64,000 nucleotides of DNA, taken from NCBI RefSeq assembly GCF_963678635.1, contig NC_087063.1, forward strand, positions 65,338,471 through 65,402,470, in the 5' to 3' direction. This stretch comes from Symsagittifera roscoffensis. Lineage: Eukaryota > Xenacoelomorpha > Acoela > Convolutidae. Under the pieces are notes generated by a model. It saw only the letters and a list, made by a program, of their open reading frames with translations, searched no databases and was not told the DNA's origin. This document shows positions 1 through 9,802 of the stretch, piece after piece. The stretch's first letter is position 1. Each line of letters begins with the position of its first letter. The position numbers and the translations under genes were made by a program.

Positions 1-3000
1 AGACATTTTTCTTCTTTTAGTAATATTTTTCTCATTTCTAAATCCCTAATTCTGACAATGAACAAATATATAAAAAAAGGCAATAAGAAACTTTGCATTA
101 GCAACGATAGTTTTAATCACTTTCATAGAAGAATATTATAGTCAACATAAATTTTCTTCATAGGTAAAAAAAATAAAGAACTTTTCAAAACTGCTAATCA
201 ACCACCCACACAACAGTCCCCACCGACTACGACATACCAGGAATCTCCAGCAACACCAACAACCAGTCAGAAAAATCACCCTCAATCAACAACACGTATT
301 TCAATTCAAGAAAACTCTTTTACAATTGAGGAAAAACATTCACTATTATCAGAACCTTTAGAACCTGTAGTTCGCCACGCACCCCTAGGAGAACCACAAT
401 ACGAACCAATATTTAATATATATCCCTCTCTGCAGCTTCAGACTTTAATAGATTAAGACATCAAGTCAAAACCAAAATATATCCACAATTGATAGACAAC
501 TCAAACATCCAAGAAGAAATAGAAATTTTACAACTCCCGGAGTTCATTTTAATATACCCTCAACTCCAAATCCTCTAGATCTTTCCACTAGTACAATTCA
601 AAGTACCTTCTCACCATTACAATCTACCTCACAACAAAATACTCCGGACATACCATCAGAATACTTAGGATCAAACCCCACATCCAAACAAAATCGTGAA
701 AATCCCTTTAACCCCCCAACTTCAACACAACGTCTCCCACTTTGGATGACACAAACTTTCACTCAAGGTGAATCAAACTTGGTAAACGACCCAAAAGATA
801 TCTCATCCGATACATCTTTGTCACTACTAGAAACCCTCTCACTTCCTTTAACCCCTTCAATAAGTCAGACCTCAACAACATCATTTCCTTCAAATTCCCC
901 TACAAATTTAGACGATAAATATTAGGAACATTTAACCAATAAAATAGCCCTACGATTAGCTTGGAATACATTCGTAGCAACCTCTCCACGATTTGGTCAT
1001 CATCTCGACAGTAACAGACTATATAATTGGGCACTCAGCAAATTACAATATCGACACGATATTCACAAAAACATTCAGGAACACAACATACAAATCCTTA
1101 CACAAGACAATCTGACACTTAATTTTGAAATAACAGGAAATTTAAAAAGTTACGTACACCACCCTATCCCCTTAGCTTCACCAAAAATAACAGATTAATC
1201 ATTACCTCCCCCATTCATCGCAACAGAAAATATCTATAAATACGAAAGATAAAAAAGACACTTGGATACATCACATTCTATAATCCCTATTCAGGATTAT
1301 CCTACTCATGTATTGTTTATTAATCCCTACTCTATTCCAAGCCCTACTCCCTTTTGCTTTTTAAGAACCAAAAAATCATAAAAACTTTTCCCCTCGAACA
1401 GGACTGCACGATTTACTAGTCACACCCTATGATAGTGAAGAAAATGAACAAAAAACACCACAAAAATACGCCATAAACCAAGTAACTCTGAGCGAATCCG
1501 AACCACAAGAAATAGAAACAACAAATATAAAAGCCACACTTTATTCAAAAGCCCAAGCTACAGCATTAACAGGATCAAGCAATTTTCTCAGAGAAAAAAG
1601 TACATTGTTCGCAAGTCTGAAATGGAAACAAAAATAGACTTGATCACGAATCTTTCCATCAAAGTATTATAGAAAGACTTTTACATCTTAGCCCTGATGG
1701 TTGTGAAAACCAACTGAATCGATTGAAATAAAGCACAAATAGAGGCTAAAACCAAAAGTTGGTAAATTTTCAAGTTTTTCCAGTTTCTGCACATCAAGCA
1801 GAAACTGAAAGATACCAGGGTGATATAAAATTTGATGACAAATACCCGGTCCACGGCGCACATGGACAATTAATTTATGATCTCCTTGATAAAAATTGAA
1901 TACCACAAATTGGAATAAACAACCCTTCTATGGCAAAGATGACACAAAAAACAAAGGATATGAAGAAATTATGTCTTTTGATTGGAAAATCCAATTAGAA
2001 AAAGCACTGTTTACACGAGATTTAAAAGACCACACTATAATTTATCAGGGAATACGATTACCTTGAAAAAATGATCAAGGATATTGAGGCGATCCAACAA
2101 CAAGAACACAAGCAACAACTTTTTGGTTCCCCGAAGGCACATGTAGCACAGTTCAAGTTGCAAGAATACACGCAAGAATGATCAAATTTCATCAACAATA
2201 CTTTATTGAATCCATCGCTTATGATAAAGTAAACCCTGAAAAAATTTGACAAAATCGTCAACGTTTCATTAATATTAATAATATAGAAAAAAATTGACAC
2301 GTTTCCAAATCTACCCAGAAACAAAACTTGCTTGCAAATATACCACTTTATTTTATAAAACGCAAAACTCTGAAAATCTTGTCGAATACGAAAAATGTTT
2401 CGACATGAACACAGGAAAAGTATTAATTTACCCAATCACAACTCAAAGAGTGACGAAAACTCAAACATCCCAGTAACATTTCTAAAAAACACAGGAAGAA
2501 CTGGTGGAAAACTTCGACCACAAGACAAAAGCAGTACACGCTTACAAGAACTATGACTTATGAACAACACCTATTTTGGTGAAATTCACTATGACATCCA
2601 CTCAGACATGAAATAGGACTATACAATAATTCGAATTTTTCAAGAAATGTCAGTATCAGAACTATAAACGCTTCAACACTTTTGTGAACTTGAACGAACA
2701 CAAATTCTACATTCACTTGCACTTGCAGTTTTAAAAATAACTTATGTAGGATACTTATTGTCAGGAAATAAATCAATTTTTACCGACTACGAAAGAAATG
2801 TATTATGGTATTACACATGTCGAAAAAAGTGTCACCATTATGTGTATTTGAAGACAAAAGATGTTTCAAAAGAATCCCCATATTATACAAAAATAAAGTA
2901 CATTTTATTGACACACTTTCTTGAAGAACATAAGGTTTGGAAACAGCTGTTCCATGTGAATCTGAAAATAGCCACAATGTTGAACAGATAAGTCTTGATG

Positions 3001-5089
3001 AAGATAAATATTGTCTTCTCACACCATATCCTACACTTACGCCACCATTAAAAAAATTTTCACCAGATAGTATCAAAGCTATTGCTATAAACCCAATCAT
3101 AGATTTAAAAAATTACATTTAATTAAGCGGTGAAAAATACCGTCCACAAGATAAATCACCTATTAATATCTTCAACTTTGTAAAAATTGGAAATTGAACT
3201 ACTCGCCTTTCTAGGATGGCCCTACTAAATTTTAGAAAGAATGACTATAATAAATGCAATGTTTAACTTTTTCGGTTTTCTTTTTTCATTATTGAAAATA
3301 ATCCATAATACATGCGCAATACACACAAGTAGAACAAAGAAGCAAGTGTAGCACGCATACTTTTCGCAAGATTTTTTGGAATATTTTCAACCTCTATTAA
3401 CAAAATCCTTTTAGACGCTCAAATAAATAAAAATAACAAAAAACTAGCAACCACACCTAATGCATGGACCGCACCACAAAGTTGCAGGAATATTGCCCTA
3501 ACAGAGCACATCTCTACAAGTCATAGTTATCCACAAAGTCCAGTTACTCACATTGTAGCACAACAACCAAATGTAGAAGAAACGTATGAAAAAATTATCG
3601 AACAGCCACATACCACTGAATTCCGTTCTCATGACGACCATCTTTTTAGCCCACGATGAGCCGCCAGATTGGATCCCTCAACCGTTCCCTTTCATACCCA
3701 TCCAACCTCTAACTTCACTCTCAGATCTTACCACTTCTTGATTTCACTCCCTACCCTGAACCATCATGTACTAATAATTCACCAAGCATGGAATCAGATG
3801 ACATCACCAAGCATGGAATCAGATGACACTTCCACCAACATAATTTTTCATACCAACTCACAATTTAATAATTATGATATTGAAACTCCAGATGAATTCG
3901 CAGATTCCGAGCCTAGCTCATCCACTTTTTCTCAGCCCCTTTTTCCCATCCATTTTTTCCCATCCATTTTTTCCTTTCAACCATTCCATACCCAAAATCC
4001 CGATGAACCCTCCTCAGCTCCTTCTTTCTACACTGATGCAATCACAATTTACTCCCCAACGACTAGCGACCCACTTGACCACTCTAGCCCCCTTGATACG
4101 GAACTCGAAAACGAACTAGACAACTTCATAACCCTCCAATAGCTGCTACAACACCCTAACACACTAAGCATTCATCGCCTCTCACAAACCATGACATACT
4201 CAGAGTCGTCCAAACCCCGCATCCACAACTGGAGAAACCCGAGCCCACCGAATATTTAAACGAAAACTCCCCAATACCCCATTCCCTCGACCAGCTAAAT
4301 TAGTTTCGAATCATCCACTTCATACTAACACAAAAGAATTTCTCCCAAGGTGCTTACCATTCTTACTATATACTTACTATCACTCAAAACTTAACGATGA
4401 TCAACCAAATAACGTTAACGAAAATGCCTTATTTGCCACACTTTCATGCACCTCAAATTATCATTTCAGTAATTCAATATCACTTCCACTATTTGAAAAT
4501 CCAGACGAGAATGATTCATGTCAAATTAGACTATATCTCCTAACCACAGCAATTCATGAAAAACAGTTCACACCCATCGGATTAAGCCAAACACAAAAAA
4601 CTAACCAATTTTCCATTAACCATTATGATCACACCATTGCACGATCCAATGAAGATACCTTTTTAGATAACGATACTAACGCTAACCCCCTGACACAAAA
4701 TGCATTTAATATAAACTGCATTGATAAAAATTATGATCACAATATATCCATAGCACTTCGCGACATAAAAACCTACGACTCCTATTTCAGTAAATTTAAC
4801 CATTTTTCACTAACTTTTAATTTCCTAACACCAAAAGAACGTGACTTACACAGCTCACATCAAATAATGTTACGCACATAAACTTACGTACACTTATTAT
4901 ATATTCATACAACACCATTACACAACTAATACACCATCACGAAACCCACAAAACCCCTTAACCAGAACTTTTAACGTTGATGAATCCCATCAACTAATTG
5001 TCCCTCACGAATAAATTTAGCCCATTGAAGTCCCAATCCTAGAATACATTCACAACACTGAATATAATAATAAGTTTTATAATCTTATC
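1..5089 (+). pseudogene. Env region remnant of Ty3-type provirus, array unit 1
   Basis: This stretch aligns with the env region of the minus-strand element at 30,016-35,564. Recognisable pieces are an N-terminal hydrophobic stretch near 60-170, an ectodomain piece at 2,294-2,476, a conserved ectodomain segment at 2,558-3,122 (residues around TPYPTLTPP), a predicted membrane region at 3,190-3,420, and a Ser/Pro/Thr-rich tail at 3,669-4,142 containing ETPDEFADSEP. Many stops and frame changes interrupt it, so no envelope can be made. The left edge is cut by the window. Retroviral-type Env would mediate membrane fusion; that role is inferred from position and membrane segments, not from a family match I could verify. 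Confidence 0.8.
4195..4881 (+). pseudogene. Unknown conserved ORF after the env tail, unit 1
   Basis: A frame stays open for 228 codons from the TGA at 4,192 to the TAA at 4,879, with no ATG except near the end. I do not recognise a domain. It is probably coding because the minus-strand element keeps the same peptide order in its matching region (shared blocks around FKRK.PN.PFP, HTNTK.FL and the YDH...FLD patch), while the DNA has diverged. It lies one frame away from the Ser/Pro/Thr-rich env tail ending at 4,142, and the minus-strand copy also changes frame near this point. It could be the end of Env reached by a frameshift, or a separate spliced accessory ORF. Confidence 0.5.
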
Positions 5090-5564
5090 TTTCGACCCAT
5101 GATTCGACGTTGTTCGACTATAGTGTTCGTTCGTCCGTCTTAATGTGCGACGAAAATCGGACTCCGCTTCCCGGGTTGCGTTAGATTTTAACTACCTTAT
5201 CCGAAAAAATCTCCACAAATATGATCGTATTGGGTACAAGATTTAATCAAATAGTTACACAAAAAGATGAGTCGAGACGTATTGATTACAATGTTCAATC
5301 AAAGAAATTTCAGTCTGAAATTGCGCTGATAATTGGCAGCCCTTTTTCGAAATTGATTTTAAACAAATTTATTCTAGTTGTAACATCTGTTACTCTAGTT
5401 GTACTTGTTTACTTACAATCTGTGTACTTATTTAAAAACAAAAATTTTAGCGTGTTTTTCTGCCAACTACTATATACTGACGGGGGAGCAATACAAGTGC
5501 TCGGCCGACGGAAGATCGGATAGTCCTAAGCCAAAACTGTCAAGATTTGGGCCACGCCTTGGCT

Positions 5565-6107
5565 ATGGCATGCACAAAACAGATACCAAACGTTAACGAT
5601 TGGATCGTAAAGTCAAAATATTGCAAAGATGGTCCAAACAAGCCACCGTATTCCGATACCCAATTGGAAGTACTTAATATGTGTGTTCAGCCTTTTATCA
5701 GAGGTTCTATGAATTATCTTCAATCGCCGTGCTTATTTAAAAATGTTTATCAAAGCATTGCTGAAGATGACCCTTTGCAAAAGAAATTCGGATGCGCAGT
5801 GAATTGTTACGATGATCTCTTTGCTAAAGAAAAGGGAAAAGGACAAATTTACATTAATGACTGGTGGCCAGAATGTGTAACAAAATGTGATAAAAACCCT
5901 GGAGGGAATGAAGGTGTGGTTGATGAAAACTCTGGGGAGCCAGGGAATAAAAGTGTGGTCGATGAAAATTCTGGGGAGCAAGGGAATAAAAGTGTGGTCG
6001 ATGAAAACCCTGGAGAGCCAGGGAATGCAGGTGTGGACGATGAAGCTTCAGCAGATAAAAATGTTTCGGATACAACAAGTGATGCAGGTATTGTTTCAAA
6101 TACTTAA
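5565..6107 (+). CDS. Cysteine-rich protein with C-terminal 13-residue acidic repeats, unit 1
   Basis: The frame is open from 5,481; the first ATG (5,565) gives 180 residues. The N-terminal ~110 residues carry eight cysteines, ending in two CX3C pairs (GCAVNC and ECVTKC), a pattern typical of small secreted disulfide-rich proteins; no family is recognised. The C-terminal third is a low-complexity acidic tail built of 13-residue repeats. The true N-terminus is probably on an upstream exon: a Cys upstream of the ATG (QNCQDLGHAL) extends the helical look, and an AG acceptor-like site with hydrophobic coding sequence lies before it. It is intact here and in unit 2, unlike every long retroelement ORF around it. 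Likely a captured or flanking host gene fragment; expression is unknown. Confidence 0.6.
   Translation: MACTKQIPNVNDWIVKSKYCKDGPNKPPYSDTQLEVLNMCVQPFIRGSMNYLQSPCLFKNVYQSIAEDDPLQKKFGCAVNCYDDLFAKEKGKGQIYINDWWPECVTKCDKNPGGNEGVVDENSGEPGNKSVVDENSGEQGNKSVVDENPGEPGNAGVDDEASADKNVSDTTSDAGIVSNT
5913..6029 (+). repeat. Three 39-bp in-frame minisatellite repeats
   Basis: Units at 5,913, 5,952 and 5,991 each encode (G/S)VVDEN(S/P)GE(P/Q)GN(K/A), and a fourth partial unit starts at 6,030 (GVDDE). The 39-bp length keeps the frame. Two further copies of the block lie at 8,251-8,367 and 17,892-18,008 through the larger duplications. Confidence 0.95.
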
Positions 6108-6172
6108 TATCATGGTTGATAACTATTAAGAGAAAAATATTGGATCCCAATAAATGGATCCCAGCAAGTTTC

Positions 6173-6518
6173 TGGAACCAGTTCTAAGCTAGAATTTGTA
6201 ATTGGTTATAAATATAATTCCCTATTTCTATAAAATATTCCTAACTAACCAATCATATTCCATCCCTAACATTTACACTTACACCAGAGCAATTTGAATT
6301 AAATTTAAAATACAGTTGTTCTCCTTCTGAAAACTAACTCGCATAAACCAATATACACTAGATCTATTGAGACTAGGAGATTTAAGAGTAAGATTAAGAT
6401 TGGTATTAGACTAAAAAGTTGCACGAATCTATCCGGCTGAAATTAAGATAGCGTGACGAGCAGACGGTGTACCTTATCTGAAATTACTCTATGAGTACAG
6501 TACAAAGTACATAACTCA
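6173..6518 (+). mobile_element. 5' LTR, array unit 1 (346 bp)
   Basis: The boundaries come from comparison with the minus-strand LTR at 47,471-47,879. Both start TGGAACC and end AACTCA, followed two bases later by the same PBS. The first ~250 bp are diverged; the last third is much better conserved. The block is flanked on its left by non-retroelement sequence. No matching 3' LTR is present in the array. Confidence 0.82.
6445..6496 (+). promoter_or_regulatory. Highly conserved 52-bp block in the 3' part of the LTR
   Basis: This block matches the minus-strand LTR (47,492-47,543) at 50 of 52 positions, far above the rest of the LTR. It contains GTGACGAGCAGACGGTG; AGACG fits the downstream promoter element pattern used by TATA-less gypsy-type LTR promoters. 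A core promoter or start of the R region is inferred. It repeats in the LTRs at 8,511 and 18,152. Confidence 0.5.
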
Positions 6519-6520
6519 TA

Positions 6521-6530
6521 TGGTGCGACC
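6521..6530 (+). other. Primer binding site
   Basis: TGGTGCGACC follows the LTR end by two bases and would pair with a tRNA ending GGTCGCACCA. The identical ten bases follow the minus-strand LTR (47,459-47,468), and copies occur at 8,859 and 18,500. The tRNA identity is not assigned. Confidence 0.72.
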
Positions 6531-6612
6531 AAAATCTCGAACACGACCTTAACTAACTTAGATTTAGATTAAATTGATTTTAGAAGAATTAGACATTTGC
6601 AAAATTGCAAAA

Positions 6613-6849
6613 ATGATTGACGAAATAGAGAATTTATTAGAAATTTCTCTACGATTCAATAAATCTCCGCCAATTTTCCAAACAATACGAGAAATATCAG
6701 GTATTGCGAGAAGACCAAGGACAAGGCACGATCCACGATTAGGAAGAAATTTACCGATTGACTTCAAGATAGTACGACGGAAAGCGGAACAAGCCTATGT
6801 ATTTAGAATCCTTTCCTCATTAAATTTAATTTTTCATTTGAGGACATGA
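6613..6849 (+). CDS. Conserved 78-residue leader ORF between PBS and gag position, unit 1
   Basis: From ATG 6,613 to TGA 6,847 this encodes 78 residues rich in Arg and Ile. The minus-strand element has an ORF of the same length class in the same place (47,144-47,383, 79 residues). They share SLR(F/L)N(K/R)S, F.TIRE, RNLP, FRILS and a C-terminal FHL(R/Q)T followed directly by a stop. The DNA is diverged but reading frame, start and stop are kept, which indicates past protein-level selection. No domain is recognised. It could be a small accessory protein, or a leader peptide joined by splicing to another ORF. Confidence 0.6.
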   Translation: MIDEIENLLEISLRFNKSPPIFQTIREISGIARRPRTRHDPRLGRNLPIDFKIVRRKAEQAYVFRILSSLNLIFHLRT

Positions 6850-7156
6850 AAATTGAAGAAATCCTTTAGTAACCTTAAGGGTGCTAAACCTACTATTTAT
6901 ACAATAACGAATGATAAAACAACACAAGTCGTTCTCCCCAAAAACACAGCAAAAAGTTAAAACACTTTGAAAAAAAAATTATTGAATAAAAATACAAAAT
7001 TTAGTTAATTTAAAAAATAATTGTCAGTTTTAAAAATCTATACACATCATTTCTTCAGCCCAGCTTCATCACCTAAAACAGGGAATTTCAAAAAACTAAT
7101 ATCATCTAAGCTCTAGCTTAAGCCTTTTCAAACTTAAATTTCACATTAAATCTTAT

Positions 7157-7306
7157 CAAGGCTTATCCTTGTTTTCTCTTAAATTATCTTAATTTAAATA
7201 ACAGATCATCAAGGCTTTCCTTGGATCTTTAGAGTCATTTATATTAAATTTCTCTAACTTCTGGTCATCAAGGCTTTGCTTGGATTAAACAGAACAATTT
7301 TGTTCT
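7157..7306 (+). other. Leader hairpin cluster
   Basis: Three similar small stem-loops lie at 7,157 (CAAGG/CCTTG), 7,210 (CAAGG/CCTTG) and 7,269 (CAAGG/CTTGG), followed by the palindrome AGAACAATTTTGTTCT at 7,291-7,306. The minus-strand leader keeps one such stem-loop and the identical palindrome (46,772-46,810). Packaging, dimerisation or translational control of the genomic RNA are possible roles. Confidence 0.5.
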
Positions 7307-7464
7307 CCACTTTCCACATTTTTAAAATGTCTAACGACCTCAAACGTCGATTCACTGTCCAACCCTTATCAACGACCTAGGTCTAAATGAAATTTTTGAA
7401 AGAACTAACCGTTTTAGTTAAGATAAACAGTGTAATTTAATCATTAATTTTTAGTTAAAAAAAA

Positions 7465-8185
7465 CCATACCCACATCAAAAAAAAAAATAGTAGAAAAAC
7501 AAAATTTTGAAGGACAAAGTTTATATTTTAACCACAGAATCTCATTCGATACAAAAAGACCAATATCACCCTCCTCAGTAGGAAACTCCTACATTATGGT
7601 CATAGTTGACGTATTTACACACTAGGTAGAACTCAACCCAGTACCTCATTGTCATGCCTAATATGCATATACAACATTTTATGAACACTGGATAGCGAAA
7701 TTTGGATTACCGGAAACCGTTGTCACAGATAATGGCACTGAGTTTATTAAAAATGAAATAATCACATTATGCCATCTATGTAACATTAAACACAAACCAC
7801 GAAAATCTCATGCCCCTAGGGCTAATGGTTCAGTCGAAGGAATGAACCGTTCACTACAAGAATATCTCAGTTGTATCATAAATGGAAACGATACAAAATA
7901 TACTGAATGTTCAACAGAAGTAAAATTATATCCTTTTGCTTACAGTTTTCACATAGCCAAAACCTTAGGACAATCAACTATGAAATGGTTTTTAGTCGAA
8001 AGTTACGGAAATCAATAATGTTCACAGCAAACAACTCAAAGAACACACAAGGTTATTGCCAACCTACAAAAGAATCAATGTGTTATAATCTACCATTACA
8101 TACACACGATGAAGATCAATTTCATATTTCATCACCCACATACTTTAAAATTAGTCTCGGGCACACATACCGAATTGATATCAAA
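7465..8185 (+). pseudogene. Integrase remnant, truncated, unit 1 first copy
   Basis: The translation matches the catalytic core of the minus-strand integrase: the three acidic residues are seen in the patches FDTK, VTDNGTEF and GSVEGMNRS. In-frame stops lie near 7,621 and 7,659. Upstream, the leader joins almost directly to the core, so gag, protease, RT, RNase H and the zinc-binding domain are deleted (breakpoint about 7,431-7,465). The 3' end is cut at 8,185, where the internal duplication jumps back to the cysteine-rich ORF. Confidence 0.85.
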
Positions 8186-8445
8186 TTTACATTAATGACT
8201 GGTGGCCAGAATGTGTAACAAAATGTGATAAAAACCCTGGAGGGAATGAAGGTGTGGTTGATGAAAACTCTGGGGAGCCAGGGAATAAAAGTGTGGTCGA
8301 TGAAAATTCTGGGGAGCAAGGGAATAAAAGTGTGGTCGATGAAAACCCTGGAGAGCCAGGGAATGCAGGTGTGGACGATGAAGCTTCAGCAGATAAAAAT
8401 GTTTCGGATACAACAAGTGATGCAGGTATTGTTTCAAATACTTAA
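8186..8445 (+). pseudogene. 3' fragment of the cysteine-rich ORF
   Basis: This duplicate keeps the last CX3C pair and all the 13-residue acidic repeats but lacks the N-terminal two thirds. It is joined to integrase sequence at the CAAA junction. No promoter of its own is apparent. Confidence 0.85.
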
Positions 8446-8510
8446 TATCATGGTTGATAACTATTAAGTGAAAAATATTGGATCCCAATAAATGGATCCC
8501 AGCAAGTTTC

Positions 8511-8856
8511 TGGAACCAGTTCTAAGCTAGAATTTGTAATTGGTTATAAATATAATTCCCTATTTCTATAAAATATTCCTAACTAACCAATCATATTCCA
8601 TCCCTAACATTTACACTTACACCAGAGCAATTTGAATTAAATTTAAAATACAGTTGTTCTCCTTCTGAAAACTAACTCGCATAAACCAATATACACTAGA
8701 TCTATTGAGACTAGGAGATTTAAGAGTAAGATTAAGATTGGTATTAGACTAAAAAGTTGCACGAATCTATCCGGCTGAAATTAAGATAGCGTGACGAGCA
8801 GACGGTGTACCTTATCTGAAATTACTCTATGAGTACAGTACAAAGTACATAACTCA
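8511..8856 (+). mobile_element. LTR copy in the internal duplication
   Basis: Same TGGAACC...AACTCA limits and PBS (8,859-8,868) as the LTR at 6,173. It is a by-product of the tandem duplication and not a 3' LTR, because leader sequence follows it. Confidence 0.82.
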
Positions 8857-8950
8857 TATGGTGCGACCAAAATCTCGAACACGACCTTAACTAACTTAGA
8901 TTTAGATTAAATTGATTTTAGAAGAATTAGACATTTGCAAAATTGCAAAA

Positions 8951-9187
8951 ATGATTGACGAAATAGAGAATTTATTAGAAATTTCTCTACGATTCAATAA
9001 ATCTCCGCCAATTTTCCAAACAATACGAGAAATATCAGGTATTGCGAGAAGACCAAGGACAAGGCACGATCCACGATTAGGAAGAAATTTACCGATTGAC
9101 TTCAAGATAGTACGACGGAAAGCGGAACAAGCCTATGTATTTAGAATCCTTTCCGCATTAAATTTAATTTTTCATTTGAGGACATGA
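8951..9187 (+). CDS. Leader ORF, second copy in unit 1
   Basis: Same 78-codon ORF as at 6,613 with one Ser-to-Ala change near the end (FRILSA). The minus-strand relative also has Ala at this position, so this may be the ancestral state. Confidence 0.55.
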   Translation: MIDEIENLLEISLRFNKSPPIFQTIREISGIARRPRTRHDPRLGRNLPIDFKIVRRKAEQAYVFRILSALNLIFHLRT

Positions 9188-9802
9188 AAATTGAAGAAAT
9201 CCTTTAGTAACCTTAAGGGTGCTAAACCTACTATTTATACAATAACGAATGATAAAACAACACAAGTCGTTCTCCCCAAAAATACAGCAAAAAGTTAAAA
9301 CACTTTGAAAAAAAACTTATTGAATAAAAATACAAAATTTAGTTAATTTAAAAAATAATTGTCAGTTTTAAAAATCTATACACATCATTTCTTCAGCCCA
9401 GCTTCATCACCTAAAACAGGGAATTTCAAAAAACTAATATCATCTAAGCTCTAGCTTAAGCCTTTTCAAACTTAAATTTCACATTAAATCTTATCAAGGC
9501 TTATCCTTGTTTTCTCTTAAATTATCTTAATTTAAATAACAGATCATCAAGGCTTTCCTTGGATCTTTAGAGTCATTTATATTAAATTTCTCTAACTTCT
9601 GGTCATCAAGGCTTTGCTTGGATTAAACAGAACAATTTTGTTCTCCACTTTCCACATTTTTAAAATGTCTAACGACCTCAAACGTCGATTCACTGTCCAA
9701 CCCTTATCAACGACCTAGGTCTAAATGAAATTTTTGAAAGAACTAACCGTTTTAGTTAAGATAAACAGTGTAATTTAATCATTAATTTTTAGTTAAAAAA
9801 AA

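Larger units (their letters stand above)
5090..6172 (+). other. Non-retroelement segment inside the array unit (putative host flank)
   Basis: At 5,089/5,090 the env sequence stops matching both unit 3 and the minus-strand relative, and new sequence runs up to the LTR start at 6,173. This 1,083-bp block has no counterpart in the minus-strand element. It sits immediately 5' of an LTR, so the simplest reading is chromosomal DNA that flanked the original insertion and was carried along when the provirus was tandemly duplicated. It contains the cysteine-rich ORF listed separately and a hydrophobic stretch encoded around 5,340-5,430 in another frame, which might be a signal-peptide exon. Confidence 0.7.

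Noticed and set aside
2058-2435. 125-codon minus-strand ORF present in all array units
   Set aside because: Antisense of the env remnant; it is repeated only because the array is, and the minus-strand element does not keep it.
5733-6150. Antisense ORFs with repeated HRPHFYSL-type units (also near 8,122 and 17,712)
   Set aside because: They are the reverse strand of the 39-bp repeats of the cysteine-rich ORF and have no independent support.
8511-8856. Second LTR as a genuine 3' LTR
   Set aside because: It is followed by PBS and leader, and arises from the 2,338-bp tandem duplication.
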